From the NCBI GenBank assembly GCA_038961845.1, contig CP152408.1:4216001-4280000 (forward strand): 64,000 bases of DNA, in the 5' to 3' direction. How positions within the stretch are numbered: the stretch's first letter is position 1; each line of letters opens with the position of its first letter. This DNA comes from Xylophilus sp. GW821-FHT01B05 (GTDB taxonomy: Bacteria > Pseudomonadota > Gammaproteobacteria > Burkholderiales > Burkholderiaceae_C). Positions 8,243 to 16,381 of this stretch are shown here, piece after piece. Position numbers and translations under genes: made by a program. The notes beneath the pieces were generated by a model, which was not told where the DNA came from, did no database searches, and worked only from the letters and a program-made list of their open reading frames with translations.

Positions 8243-10050
8243 GCGGCCTCCTTCACTGCATGGGCGCTGCCCGAATAGATGGTCTTCACCAGCGGCGAAT
8301 TCACCACCTCGCGAAAGCTGCCCTGCATGACGATCGCGCCCTGGTGCAGCACTACGATGCGGGTGGCAACTTCCTCGACGAAATCGAGGTCATGCTCCAC
8401 CAGCAGGCAACACAACTGGTAGCGGTGCGCCAACGACGACAGAATCTCGCCAACCTGCGTGCGCTCGGTCTTGGTCAGGCCCGCGGTCGGTTCGTCGAGC
8501 AGCACGATGCGCGGCTTCAGCGCCAGCACCATAGCCAGCTCCAGCGCCTGCTGCTCGCCGTGCGACAGGTCACGCGCCACGGTCGAGAGCTTTGCCTCGA
8601 GGCCTGTGGTGCGCACCACCTCCAGCGCGTAGGGCGGCAGCTTGAGCGTTCCGCTTCGCCGCATCAGCGACGGCCATTCGAGCAAAGTGCCAGCAATGCG
8701 CAGGCACTCGGCGACCGTCAGAGACTCGAAGATATTGGCGTTCTGGAACTTGCGACCCAGGCCGAAGCGCACACAGTCCTCGGGTGGCAACTGGCGAATG
8801 TCCTTGCCGCACAGCGTCACCGTGCCCGAGCTGCGATCCGCGCCGTCGCTCATGCAGCGCATCAGCGTGGTCTTGCCAGCCCCGTTGGGGCCTATGAGGC
8901 CGACCAGCTCACCTGCACGCGCTTCCAGGTCTATGCCCTGCAGCACCTTGAGCGAGCCAAAGTTGCGCGTGACCTGGTGCATCTGCAGTGCGGGCACTGC
9001 GTCCTGCGTGCCCACTGCATCGAGTGGGCGCTCAGCCAGCGCCGGTACACGCGCACCGATTCGTCCCAGACCGAAAGGCTTGAGCAGCAAAGGCACCAGC
9101 CCTTGCGGCAGCAGCACGATCACCAGCACGAAGGCCACGCCCAGAATCAACTGCCACGCAAACGGCATGCTGCTGCTCAGGTAGGCCGTGGCCACGTTGA
9201 TGAGCACCGCACCGATCAGCGGCCCCCACAGCGTGCCGCGCCCGCCCAGCGCCACCCAGATCACCAGCTCGGTGCCAAGCGCGAAGCCTGTCAGCTCTGG
9301 CGCCACCACGCCGCTGAAGGCGCCGTAGCCGAAGCCCGCCAGGCCTGCCACTACGGCCATGACCACCAGCAGCGCGATCTTCACCAGCGCGGTGGAGATA
9401 CCAAGATAGGTACAGCGCGATTCGTTGTCGCGGATGGCGGCCAACACTCGGCCCGCATCACTGCGCACCAGCAACCAGCCCAGCACGCCGAACAGCAGCA
9501 GCATCGCGCCCGAAATCCAATACCACGCTTCCATCGACAGATCGAAGCTGTCATAACCCGTGAGGCCCGAGCTGGAACCCGTCCATTCGCCGCCCGACAG
9601 CAGCAACTGTGTCAGCACAATGGGCAGCACAAGCGAAATCACGGTCGCGAAGAAGGGCGACGCGCCGCGATAGAAGGAGAGCCATCCGACCAGCGCCCCC
9701 ACCGCCGCGCACGCCAGCACGGCCGCGCCAAAAGCCAGCAACACCATCGGTGTGCTGAAGCCGCCGTGTGTGAAGACCAGGCCCGCCGCATACGCGCCGA
9801 TGCCGAAGAATGCCGACTGGCCAAAGGTGAGATAGCCCGTGTAGCCCCACAGCACATCGACCGTGATGGCCGCGATCGCGAAGAAGAAGGCCTTGATCAG
9901 GACATTCAACAGATAGGTGTCGAACAGCCACGGCCCGGCAACGAGCAGGGCCACACCGATCGCACCGAGCACCGCGATGCCACGGCCCGATTGCAATTTT
10001 TTACGCACGGAAGAAGAAGGCGATCCCGCCACGGTGACAGCCTCAGCCAC
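8239..10050 (-). CDS. livMG: Fused LIV-type ABC permease and ATPase (LivM-LivG)
   Basis: One 603-residue chain joins an inner-membrane permease (about residues 25-330, many hydrophobic segments) to an ABC ATPase (about 350-600) with Walker A GPNGAGKTT, signature LSHGEQ and Walker B IVLLDEPTAG. The signature carries His in place of the usual Gly. I chose the GTG at 10048-10050, which has AAGGGG seven bases upstream; a TTG six bases earlier has poor spacing. The start overlaps the end of livH. LivM-LivG fusions are known in Burkholderiales. It supplies half of the permease and half of the ATPase of this importer. Confidence 0.9.
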   Translation of the reverse strand: MAEAVTVAGSPSSSVRKKLQSGRGIAVLGAIGVALLVAGPWLFDTYLLNVLIKAFFFAIAAITVDVLWGYTGYLTFGQSAFFGIGAYAAGLVFTHGGFSTPMVLLAFGAAVLACAAVGALVGWLSFYRGASPFFATVISLVLPIVLTQLLLSGGEWTGSSSGLTGYDSFDLSMEAWYWISGAMLLLFGVLGWLLVRSDAGRVLAAIRDNESRCTYLGISTALVKIALLVVMAVVAGLAGFGYGAFSGVVAPELTGFALGTELVIWVALGGRGTLWGPLIGAVLINVATAYLSSSMPFAWQLILGVAFVLVIVLLPQGLVPLLLKPFGLGRIGARVPALAERPLDAVGTQDAVPALQMHQVTRNFGSLKVLQGIDLEARAGELVGLIGPNGAGKTTLMRCMSDGADRSSGTVTLCGKDIRQLPPEDCVRFGLGRKFQNANIFESLTVAECLRIAGTLLEWPSLMRRSGTLKLPPYALEVVRTTGLEAKLSTVARDLSHGEQQALELAMVLALKPRIVLLDEPTAGLTKTERTQVGEILSSLAHRYQLCCLLVEHDLDFVEEVATRIVVLHQGAIVMQGSFREVVNSPLVKTIYSGSAHAVKEAA

Positions 10051-10876
10051 GTGCAAACCCCTTGGGACGGATGCGCAGCGTCACGGCCGCCAACACTGCA
10101 ATCGTCAAGCCACCGAGCACCGGGTTCGCATAGGTGCTCACCAATACCTGGCAGGCGCCAAAGACAAGGCAGGTGGCCAGCAGGCTCAGCATTGAATGGC
10201 CCGACACCATCACCAGCATGAAGGCGCTCACCAGCCAGGGCAGCCCCATGTTCGGGTCTACGCTCGACAGCGGCGTGATCATCGTGCCGGCCAGTGTGCC
10301 TAGCCCGGCCCCCAGGCTGAAGGTGACGAAGCGCACGCCGCCCGAATGAATGCCCAGCCCGCTCGCCAGCTCCTCGTTCATGATCACGGCGCGCGTGCGA
10401 ATGCCAAAGCGCGTTCCGTTCAACAAGCCCGTGAGCAGCAGGCACAGCGCAATGGCAATCGGCACCAGCAGCAGCCGGTAGGCCGAGTAGTCCACGCCAA
10501 GCACCGCCCATGTGCCGGCCAGCGGCGCATCAACAAACTGCACCTCGCGCCCGAAGCCCATCACGATGAGCTGCCCGATGATGATGCCCAGGCCCCAGGT
10601 CGCAAGGATGGCGTCTAGCGGCCGCTTGTAGAGCGGCCTCACGATCAGCCACTCCACCAGCATGCCCACCAGCACGCCGGCCACGAACGCGAGCGGCCAG
10701 CTCAACCACGGGTCCAGCTTCAGCTGTGTGACCACGTAGCTCGCGTAGCCACCGAGCGTGAGCAAGGCGCCATGCGCAAAGTTCACGATCTTCATGACCC
10801 CGAAGATCATCAGTAGCCCCGCAGTGACGACGAACAACATCGCCGCCGTCGTGAGCAAGTCCAGCAATAGCACCAT
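10043..10876 (-). CDS. livH: LIV-type ABC transporter permease (LivH)
   Basis: The 277-residue protein has about eight hydrophobic segments and the LivH family stretch GLLMIFGVMKIVNFAHGAL near residues 21-40. It pairs with the LivM half of the fusion to form the channel. It begins 40 bases after the binding-protein gene and overlaps the fusion gene at its 3' end. Confidence 0.92.
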   Translation of the reverse strand: MVLLLDLLTTAAMLFVVTAGLLMIFGVMKIVNFAHGALLTLGGYASYVVTQLKLDPWLSWPLAFVAGVLVGMLVEWLIVRPLYKRPLDAILATWGLGIIIGQLIVMGFGREVQFVDAPLAGTWAVLGVDYSAYRLLLVPIAIALCLLLTGLLNGTRFGIRTRAVIMNEELASGLGIHSGGVRFVTFSLGAGLGTLAGTMITPLSSVDPNMGLPWLVSAFMLVMVSGHSMLSLLATCLVFGACQVLVSTYANPVLGGLTIAVLAAVTLRIRPKGFARG

Positions 10877-10916
10877 GAGAGTTTCCGGGTTCTTCTTCAG
10901 CGAGCGCGGGCCGTTC

Positions 10917-12083
10917 TTAGTTGAGCTTGGGGCACTGTGCGCCCGGGCTTACATTGGCAAAGGTCTCCAGGATCTTGATCGATCCGTCACCCTGCACCTG
11001 GCCCAGACGCATCGACAGCGGCGTGTGGCGGCTGCTGTTCATGGACACCGCACCACGCGGGCCGGTGTATGAGACCTCGCTCAGCGCCTGGTTCACCTTG
11101 GCTGCATCCGTAGAGCCGGCCTTCTCGACCGCCGCCTTGTAGAGGAAGAAGGCTTCGTACTGCGGCTCGGAGAGTTCATTGGGTGTCTTGAGTTCAGCAC
11201 CAAATTTCTTCGTCAGGGCGTCGATGAAGGCCTTGTTCTGCGGCGAGTCGATGCTGGTGAGATAGGACGCCGACATGTACAAACCCGTGGCCACATCGCC
11301 CATGGTCTTGGCTGTGCCTTCGTCGATGGCCAGGTTGCCGTAGGGCAGCGACAGCCCAGCACCCTTGAGCTGTTTGGCGAGCGAGACATTGGGCGCGCCG
11401 CCCGCCGTGGCGCTGATCAGTGCGTCTGGCTTGGCGGCACGGATTTTTGACACCACCGAGGTCCAGTCACTGCCATCGATGGGCAGGTATTCTTCGCCAA
11501 TCACCTTGCCGCCCTGCTTCTCGATGTACTTCTTGGTGAAGTCGAGCATGCCGCGGCCAAAGGCGTAATCGTTGCCGACCAGGAAGAAGGTCTTCGCGTT
11601 CTTGCTCTTGGCAAAGTAGTCGACCACCGGGGCCACCTGCTGCTCGGGCACCCAGCCGTTCACGTGCATCCAGTTGTTGCACGAACGGCCTTCATAGAAC
11701 GAGGTGTAGATGTAGGGCACCTTGCCCTTGCTGATCACGGGTAGCGCAGCATTGCGTGCGGCGCTGGTCTCCATGGCGATGATGGCCTGGACCTTCTTCT
11801 GGAACACCAGCGTGTCAAAGGCTTTCTGCGCCCCAACCGCACCGGAGGCGTCGTCGGCAATTTCCAGCTCCACCTGGCGACCCAGGATGCCGCCAGCCGC
11901 ATTGATCTGCTCGACCGCAAGCTGCGACGACTGCACGACGGCCGGCGCGACCACGCTGTTGGCCCCCGACAGGCCCACAGCCACACCGATGCGGATCGGA
12001 TCGGCAGCATGGGCGCCGGCAGCTAGCAAGGCCACGGCGGCGCAGGCACCGATACGCGTGAAGGATGACAAAAATCTTTTCAT
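10917..12083 (-). CDS. Periplasmic amide/amino-acid-binding protein of the LIV-type importer
   Basis: The 388-residue protein has a signal peptide (residues 1-26, ending AGAHA) and a type I periplasmic-binding fold. The motif YTSFYEGRSCNN near residue 130 parallels the SFYEG segment of the AmiC-like sensor in the same operon, and the family is closer to amide/urea binders than to leucine binders. It delivers substrate to LivH/LivMG/LivF. GAGGAC precedes the ATG. The ligand is unknown; a short-chain amide, nitrile or asparagine-like compound fits the neighbouring hydrolases. Confidence 0.88.
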   Translation of the reverse strand: MKRFLSSFTRIGACAAVALLAAGAHAADPIRIGVAVGLSGANSVVAPAVVQSSQLAVEQINAAGGILGRQVELEIADDASGAVGAQKAFDTLVFQKKVQAIIAMETSAARNAALPVISKGKVPYIYTSFYEGRSCNNWMHVNGWVPEQQVAPVVDYFAKSKNAKTFFLVGNDYAFGRGMLDFTKKYIEKQGGKVIGEEYLPIDGSDWTSVVSKIRAAKPDALISATAGGAPNVSLAKQLKGAGLSLPYGNLAIDEGTAKTMGDVATGLYMSASYLTSIDSPQNKAFIDALTKKFGAELKTPNELSEPQYEAFFLYKAAVEKAGSTDAAKVNQALSEVSYTGPRGAVSMNSSRHTPLSMRLGQVQGDGSIKILETFANVSPGAQCPKLN

Positions 12084-12129
12084 GGCGAAGTCCTCAGGTG
12101 GGTTGATGGGAGCAGAAAAAAGAAGGCGC

Positions 12130-13029
12130 TCAGTGCCTCGGCAACGGCCAGCCGGTGCCCAGCATCGGGTCGTAGACGTCGTCGCGGCGATCCCTCAGCA
12201 CATGGTTGAAGCTGTTGAGATGACGCCCCTGGCGCGAAGCCTTGAGGTTGATGCGTGCGTACAAAATCTCTTCGCGGTCGGGCGACGCAGGCCCGGCCAG
12301 CGGCCATCCCTGCGCGCCCACGATCAGGCTCTGCCCGATGAAGGGCTGGCCGCGTTCGGTGCCGATGCGGTTGGCGCAGACGATGCTCAGGCCATTGCCG
12401 TGCGCGCTCGCCATCGCCAGCGTGACGGCCATCGCAGGCTGGTCGGCCGGCTGGCCCGGCATGGGCACCCAATTGGTTGGCATGCACACGATGTCCGCGC
12501 CCTGCATGGCAAGCAGGCGGTACATCTCCGGGAACCAGCCGTCGTAACAGATCAGCACGCCCAGGCGGCCGTGTTCGGTGTGGAACACGGGCACGCCCTT
12601 GTCGCCGTGTTCGAAGATCAGGTGCTCGTCACCCCACAGGTGCAGCTTGCGGTAGGTGCCGAGCCATCCCTGCGGCCCGATGACCACGGCCGCGTTGTAG
12701 AGGCGATCGCCTTCACGCTCCGCAATGCCCGCGACCACGTGTACCTTGCAGCGCCGCGCCACCTCGATCCAGGCTTGCGTGCTCGGGCCATCAGGTACGG
12801 CCTCGGCGAGTGCAAAGGCCTCGGCGCGGCTCTCGAAGACGTAGCCGCTATTGGCCAGCTCGGGCAGCACCACGATCGATGCGCCCTGAGCGGCAGCCTC
12901 CTCGATGCTCTTGATCGAATGCGCGACGTTGTTGTCCTTGCGGCCCACGCGCGGCTCCATTTGCACGCTGGCTACGACCAGATCAGGGAAGGCCCGGCCT
13001 GTCGAAAAGACCTCGTCGGTCGATGTCAT
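12130..13029 (-). CDS. Nitrilase-superfamily carbon-nitrogen hydrolase (probable amidase)
   Basis: The 299-residue enzyme has the full Glu-Lys-Cys triad of the nitrilase superfamily: Glu57 in VVLPELANSGY, Lys128 in YRKLHLW and Cys161 in ICYDGWFPE. The family hydrolyses amides, nitriles or carbamoyl compounds; KLHLWGDE and the sensor context favour an amidase. I chose the ATG at 13027-13029, which has GGAG at 13035-13038. A longer frame reaches 13128 but would put the leader terminator inside the coding region. It is the first gene of the operon that ends with amiC-amiR. Confidence 0.87.
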   Translation of the reverse strand: MTSTDEVFSTGRAFPDLVVASVQMEPRVGRKDNNVAHSIKSIEEAAAQGASIVVLPELANSGYVFESRAEAFALAEAVPDGPSTQAWIEVARRCKVHVVAGIAEREGDRLYNAAVVIGPQGWLGTYRKLHLWGDEHLIFEHGDKGVPVFHTEHGRLGVLICYDGWFPEMYRLLAMQGADIVCMPTNWVPMPGQPADQPAMAVTLAMASAHGNGLSIVCANRIGTERGQPFIGQSLIVGAQGWPLAGPASPDREEILYARINLKASRQGRHLNSFNHVLRDRRDDVYDPMLGTGWPLPRH

Positions 13030-13038
13030 TGAAGCTCC

Positions 13039-13086
13039 AAAAACAAAAAAGCCCTCGACCACGCTTGCGCGTAATTCGAGGGCTTT
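13039..13086 (-). terminator. Leader terminator (attenuator) of the amidase operon
   Basis: On the minus strand an 11-bp perfect stem (AAAGCCCTCGA with TCGAGGGCTTT, 13076-13086 and 13048-13058) is capped by an inner ACGC-GCAA-GCGT hairpin and followed by TTTTTTGTTTTT. It lies between the promoter and the first gene, 9 bases before the start codon, so transcription must read through it. The operon encodes an AmiR-type antiterminator, which explains how. Confidence 0.85.
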
Positions 13087-13149
13087 CATAGCCGGTATGT
13101 AAAACAGCAATGTTGCTGTCCGAAGCAACCAATGCGGGTGCTGTCGTGG
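13083..13149 (-). promoter_or_regulatory. Probable AmiR-responsive leader RNA
   Basis: The leader ahead of the terminator can form GUUGCU-UCGGAC-AGCAAC, a 6-bp stem with a six-base loop, and a weaker hairpin around loop ACCGGCU whose 3' arm runs into the terminator's 5' arm. Neither gives a clean pair of A1/G4 hexaloops like those in the two nas leaders, so the exact AmiR target is unsettled. Confidence 0.5.
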
Positions 13150-13155
13150 GGCCGG

Positions 13156-13184
13156 AGAATAGGGGAACTATTTTCGCGTGTCAA
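13156..13184 (-). promoter_or_regulatory. Sigma70 promoter of the amidase operon
   Basis: On the minus strand TTGACA (13179-13184) is followed by a 17-base spacer and TATTCT (13156-13161), five of six matches to the -10 consensus. Transcription should start near 13149, giving a leader of about 120 nt. Confidence 0.8.
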
Positions 13185-13255
13185 ATTAAATTCGACTTCT
13201 TGCGCCCCTTCGGCTCAATGCCTATCAATGCTGAGTCAGTGGCAAGAAGATGCGC

Positions 13256-14086
13256 TCACTCCAGCCGCGCAACCTCACGCAAGTCCTCCGGCGTAGCGGT
13301 GCCAAAACCAAAAAACTCCAGGTAGGCCGGAATCATCTCGAACAGCATGTCGGTCCCCACCTGCACCGGGCAGCCCTTGGCACGGGCGGCCTGCAGCAGT
13401 GGCGTCCAGGTGGACTTCATCACCACCTCGCCCACGAAAGTCGTGGGCGCGATGCGGTCAATGTCGAAAGGCAGCGGGTCGCCCTCGCGCATGCCTAGCG
13501 GCGTGCCGTTAACCACGATGTCAAAGCCGGCGGGATCATTGGAGCCGGTGCTCACGCGCAACTGCGGGTAGTGCTCGCGCAGGCGCGCGGCCAGGCCTTC
13601 GCAAGAGGCTGTGTTCAAGTCGAACAAAGCCAGCTCCGCCACGCCCGCCGCCGCCAACGAGGCCGCGATGGCCGAGCCCACGCCGCCGCTGCCCGACACC
13701 AGCGCCCGTGCACCGCTCAGCTTGAAGCCCTTGCGCAGCACGCCGCGCACAAAGCCCGCGCCGTCGAACTGGTCGCCCAGCAGCGTGCCGTCGGGCCGCA
13801 GCAGGATGGCATTGGCCGCGCCGGCGATCAGCGCGGTGGGCGTGGCCTCGTCCACCAGCGCCATGGTGGTGGTCTTGTGCGGCATGGTCACCAGCGCGCC
13901 GCGGATATTGCTCATGCGGAACAACAGCGGCAGAAAGCTGCGGTAGTCCTCGGGCTTGACGCCCATGGGCACGACCACTGCGTCTATGCCCTGGCGCTCG
14001 AACCAGGGGTTGTAGATCATCGGCGCCTTGAAGCTCTCGGTCGGCCAGCCCAGGTGGGCGATGAGGGTGGTCTTGCCACTGATCAT
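13256..14086 (-). CDS. Shikimate/quinate dehydrogenase-like oxidoreductase
   Basis: The 276-residue protein has the AroE fold: catalytic Lys71 in MPHK, Asn92 in GAANAI, Asp108 in DQFDGAG, and a Rossmann loop GSGGVGSA at 132-139. The genuine biosynthetic AroE usually has NTDG where this has QFDG, so this is more likely a catabolic or YdiB-type paralogue. The ATG at 14084-14086 opens the conserved part; frames further upstream look non-coding. It follows an MHS-family transporter on the same strand, which fits uptake and oxidation of shikimate or quinate toward protocatechuate (inference). Confidence 0.82.
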   Translation of the reverse strand: MISGKTTLIAHLGWPTESFKAPMIYNPWFERQGIDAVVVPMGVKPEDYRSFLPLLFRMSNIRGALVTMPHKTTTMALVDEATPTALIAGAANAILLRPDGTLLGDQFDGAGFVRGVLRKGFKLSGARALVSGSGGVGSAIAASLAAAGVAELALFDLNTASCEGLAARLREHYPQLRVSTGSNDPAGFDIVVNGTPLGMREGDPLPFDIDRIAPTTFVGEVVMKSTWTPLLQAARAKGCPVQVGTDMLFEMIPAYLEFFGFGTATPEDLREVARLE

Positions 14087-14287
14087 GGGAAACGCTTGCT
14101 CACGGACAACTCCGCCATCAATGGTGTTACGCGCCGCCCGCGACGCACGAAACAGGAAGACACAAGAGGTCGCGGAGCAGACCATGCGCGGACATCCGCG
14201 GAACTGGCTTTGCCAGGCCGCTGGATGTGTCCCCTGCAAGGGGGTTGGCGAAGACGCGAAGCGCGAAACCTGGGGGTGAGCTTCATT
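14087..14287. other. Spacer with probable repeat DNA
   Basis: The 201 bases between the transporter and the dehydrogenase hold no gene that I can support. The part at about 14200-14280 (GGATGTGTCCCC..., then ...CCTGGGGGTG) resembles a repeat that I recall from Comamonadaceae genomes; this is memory, not a search. Confidence 0.3.
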
Positions 14288-15610
14288 TCAGGGACGGCCC
14301 AGTTGCTCCATCGGCACCTTGTAGGTTTCACGCGCGGAGAAAGCCGCGAGCGCCGAGACAATGGAAGCTGCCGCCGTAAACACCGCCACCGGCACCCAGC
14401 CGTTGGGGCCGTCGCCGATGATGGCGGCGCTAATGGTGGGCGCGAAGCCGCCCAGCGCAAAGCCGATCTGCGTGCCGATGGCCATGCCCGACAGCCGCAC
14501 GCGGGTGCTGAACATCTCGCCATAAAACGCCGGCCACACGCCATTGGCCGCGCTGTAGACCACGCCTGACAGCAGCAGGCCCAGCACAAAGATCATGGGC
14601 AGGTTGACCGTGCTGATCGCCCACATATAGGGCCAGATCAGCGCCGCCGAGCCGAGCGAGCCCAGGATGAACACCGGCTTGCGCCCGATGCGGTCCGACA
14701 GCGTGGCCCACAGCGGGATCGCGCCCAGCGCCACCACATTGGCCAGCACCAGCACCGTGAGCATGGTGGCGCGCGGGATGTGCATGGTGTTGACCGCATA
14801 AGACAGCGTGAACACGCTGAAGATGGTGCTCACCACCGACACCAGCGCGGCAAACACCACGCGCAGCACATCAGGCGTGTGCGAGCGGAACAGGTCCACC
14901 ACCGGCATGCGGTTCTTGTCATTTGCCTTCTTGTCTTCCTGCTGGAAAGCTGGCGTCTCCGGCAGCGTGCGCCGCACCCAGAAGCCCACCGCCACCACGA
15001 TGGCGCTCAGGAAGAAGGGAATGCGCCAGCCCCAGGACAGCAGTTGGTCCTCTGGCAAGGCCGAGATCGGGATGAACACCAGCGTCGCCAAAATCAGCCC
15101 GGCCTGCGTGCCCGACAGCGTGAAGCTGGTGAAGAAGGCGCGGCGGTGCGCCGGCGAATGCTCCAGCGTCATCGAGTTGGCACCCGCCTGCTCACCCGCG
15201 GCAGAGATGCCCTGCAGCAAACGCAGCAACACCAGCAGCAGCGGCGCGGCAATGCCGATCTGGTGGTAGGTCGGCAAGAGCCCGATGCCGAAGGTAGAGA
15301 TGCCCATCAACAGCAGCGTGAAGGTCAGCACCTTCTTGCGGCCGAACTTGTCGCCCACGTGGCCCAGGATCAGCGCGCCAAAGGGGCGCGTGATGTAGGC
15401 CACGCCAAAGGTGGCAAAGGCGGCGATGCTGCCCAGCTTGGGATCGAACGAGGGGAAGAAGATCTTGCCGAACACCAGCGCCGCCGCCGTGCCGTAGATG
15501 AAGAAGTCGTAGTACTCGACGGCGCTGCCGATCCAGCTGGCAAACGCGGCCTTGCGCGGCGATTTGCCGCGGTCGGCCTGTGCCGCAGCGTTCTGCGTGG
15601 CGGTGGACAT
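14288..15610 (-). CDS. MFS transporter, metabolite:H+ symporter (MHS) family
   Basis: The 440-residue protein has twelve predicted membrane segments and the MHS hallmarks: WIGSAVEYYDFFIYGTAAAL near residue 26, the loop GHVGDKFGRKK and its second-half counterpart SDRIGRKP. ShiA, KgtP and ProP belong to this family. The neighbouring dehydrogenase suggests shikimate, quinate or a related acid. The ATG at 15608-15610 has GGAG upstream; extending the frame adds sequence unlike the family. Operator-like repeats lie 70-185 bases upstream. Confidence 0.88.
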   Translation of the reverse strand: MSTATQNAAAQADRGKSPRKAAFASWIGSAVEYYDFFIYGTAAALVFGKIFFPSFDPKLGSIAAFATFGVAYITRPFGALILGHVGDKFGRKKVLTFTLLLMGISTFGIGLLPTYHQIGIAAPLLLVLLRLLQGISAAGEQAGANSMTLEHSPAHRRAFFTSFTLSGTQAGLILATLVFIPISALPEDQLLSWGWRIPFFLSAIVVAVGFWVRRTLPETPAFQQEDKKANDKNRMPVVDLFRSHTPDVLRVVFAALVSVVSTIFSVFTLSYAVNTMHIPRATMLTVLVLANVVALGAIPLWATLSDRIGRKPVFILGSLGSAALIWPYMWAISTVNLPMIFVLGLLLSGVVYSAANGVWPAFYGEMFSTRVRLSGMAIGTQIGFALGGFAPTISAAIIGDGPNGWVPVAVFTAAASIVSALAAFSARETYKVPMEQLGRP

Positions 15611-15678
15611 GGGGTGTCTCCTGTGGGGCTGAACGAAGAAAAAGATGGACGAGCCTCTGGTGGCCTGGCGGCGATCCG

Positions 15679-15700
15679 CGATCAGTCCGTGCACTGATCG
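15679..15700. promoter_or_regulatory. Palindrome upstream of the MHS transporter
   Basis: CGATCAGT and ACTGATCG form a perfect 8-bp inverted repeat around a 6-base centre, 69 bases before the transporter start. Its size and place suit a repressor or activator site. Confidence 0.45.
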
Positions 15701-15763
15701 TCCATAACATCTGGCGAATGTAGTGATTCAGCACCACGCAAGAAAGAAGGCCCACGCCAATCA

Positions 15764-15796
15764 GTACGATCATCGATCACCACAGTTCAATGATCG
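15764..15796. promoter_or_regulatory. IclR-type box and wider inverted repeat
   Basis: GTACGATCATCGATC (15764-15778) matches the box at 3758-3772 in 12 of 15 positions. CGATCAT (15767-15773) and ATGATCG (15790-15796) also form an inverted repeat. It lies about 155 bases upstream of the transporter start. A shared IclR-family regulator is a possibility. Confidence 0.4.
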
Positions 15797-15875
15797 GCTG
15801 GAAATAGGGTTAGACCTAGGAAGCGCCTGTGGCGCTCAAACACCTCGTGGCCCTCCCCCACGAACCGTACAGACG

Positions 15876-15905
15876 AAAAAAAAGAGCGTTCAACAGAACG
15901 CTCTT
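15876..15905 (-). terminator. Rho-independent terminator after the Tyr/Pro-rich protein
   Basis: On the minus strand AAGAGCGTT and AACGCTCTT (9-bp stem, 6-base loop) are followed by eight T. It ends transcription of the gene at 16016-16381. Confidence 0.85.
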
Positions 15906-15925
15906 CAACGAGGAGTCAGCCAGCA

Positions 15926-15995
15926 CTTTCGTGCCATTTAACCCCGAAGCCAAGGCCACACCTTGGCTTTAAGCTACAGAGTCTGTAGCACTCGC
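15926..15995 (-). repeat. Dispersed palindromic repeat, copy 2
   Basis: On the minus strand: GTAGCTT, then AGCCAAGG with CCTTGGCT, then GGCAC. It is a diverged member of the family, with CCAAGG replacing CCCAGG on both arms, so the pairing is kept. Confidence 0.5.
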
Positions 15996-16015
15996 AGGAA
16001 AAATCAGCTGCTCAA

Positions 16016-16381
16016 TTAGCGCCAGTCACGGCGGCCGCCGCCGTGCCAGTGCGGGCCACCGCCCCAGTAACCGCGTGGGCCGTAGCCGCCACCGCCGTAA
16101 TAGACGGGGCGCGGTGCGTAGTACACCGGCGGCGGCGCGTAGTACACCGGGCGCGGTGCCACATACACGGGCGCCGGGTTGTAGTAGACCGGTGCCGGGT
16201 TGTAGTAGACGGGCGGCGGCGGTGCGTAGTAGCCGGGGGCCGTGGCGCCGATGGCCACGCCAGGTACCGATACGCCAACCGACCAGGCCACATTGCCTGC
16301 ATGCGCCACGCCCACGGTACCGAGCGATGCTGCCAGTACGGCTGCGCCAAGGGCGAGCCGGGTCGAGAGTTGCTTGATCAT
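16016..16381 (-). CDS. Small secreted Tyr/Pro-rich repeat protein
   Basis: The 121-residue protein has a clear signal peptide (residues 1-28, ending GVAHA) and then a low-complexity body in which PVYY recurs about six times with PAP, APP and APR spacers. The end is rich in Gly, His and Arg. The start is an ATG at 16379-16381 with AAGGAAA upstream; the same frame stays open far into the antisense strand of glnS but has no coding character there. Function is unknown; a periplasmic or surface-associated role is possible. A good terminator follows. Confidence 0.75.
   Translation of the reverse strand: MIKQLSTRLALGAAVLAASLGTVGVAHAGNVAWSVGVSVPGVAIGATAPGYYAPPPPVYYNPAPVYYNPAPVYVAPRPVYYAPPPVYYAPRPVYYGGGGYGPRGYWGGGPHWHGGGRRDWR

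Larger units (their letters stand above)
15611..16015. other. 405-bp intergenic region
   Basis: No gene is supported here. It holds two operator-like repeats near the transporter end, a terminator at 15876-15905 for the gene at 16016-16381, and a dispersed repeat copy at about 15926-15995. Confidence 0.6.

Noticed and set aside
13030-13128. Upstream extension of the nitrilase-family gene
   Set aside because: It would place the leader terminator in the coding region; the inner ATG has GGAG at the right distance.
16185-16215. Short tandem repeats that could look like a CRISPR array
   Set aside because: They are the DNA of PVYY codons in the Tyr/Pro-rich gene, without spacers of regular length. 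No CRISPR array was seen in the window.
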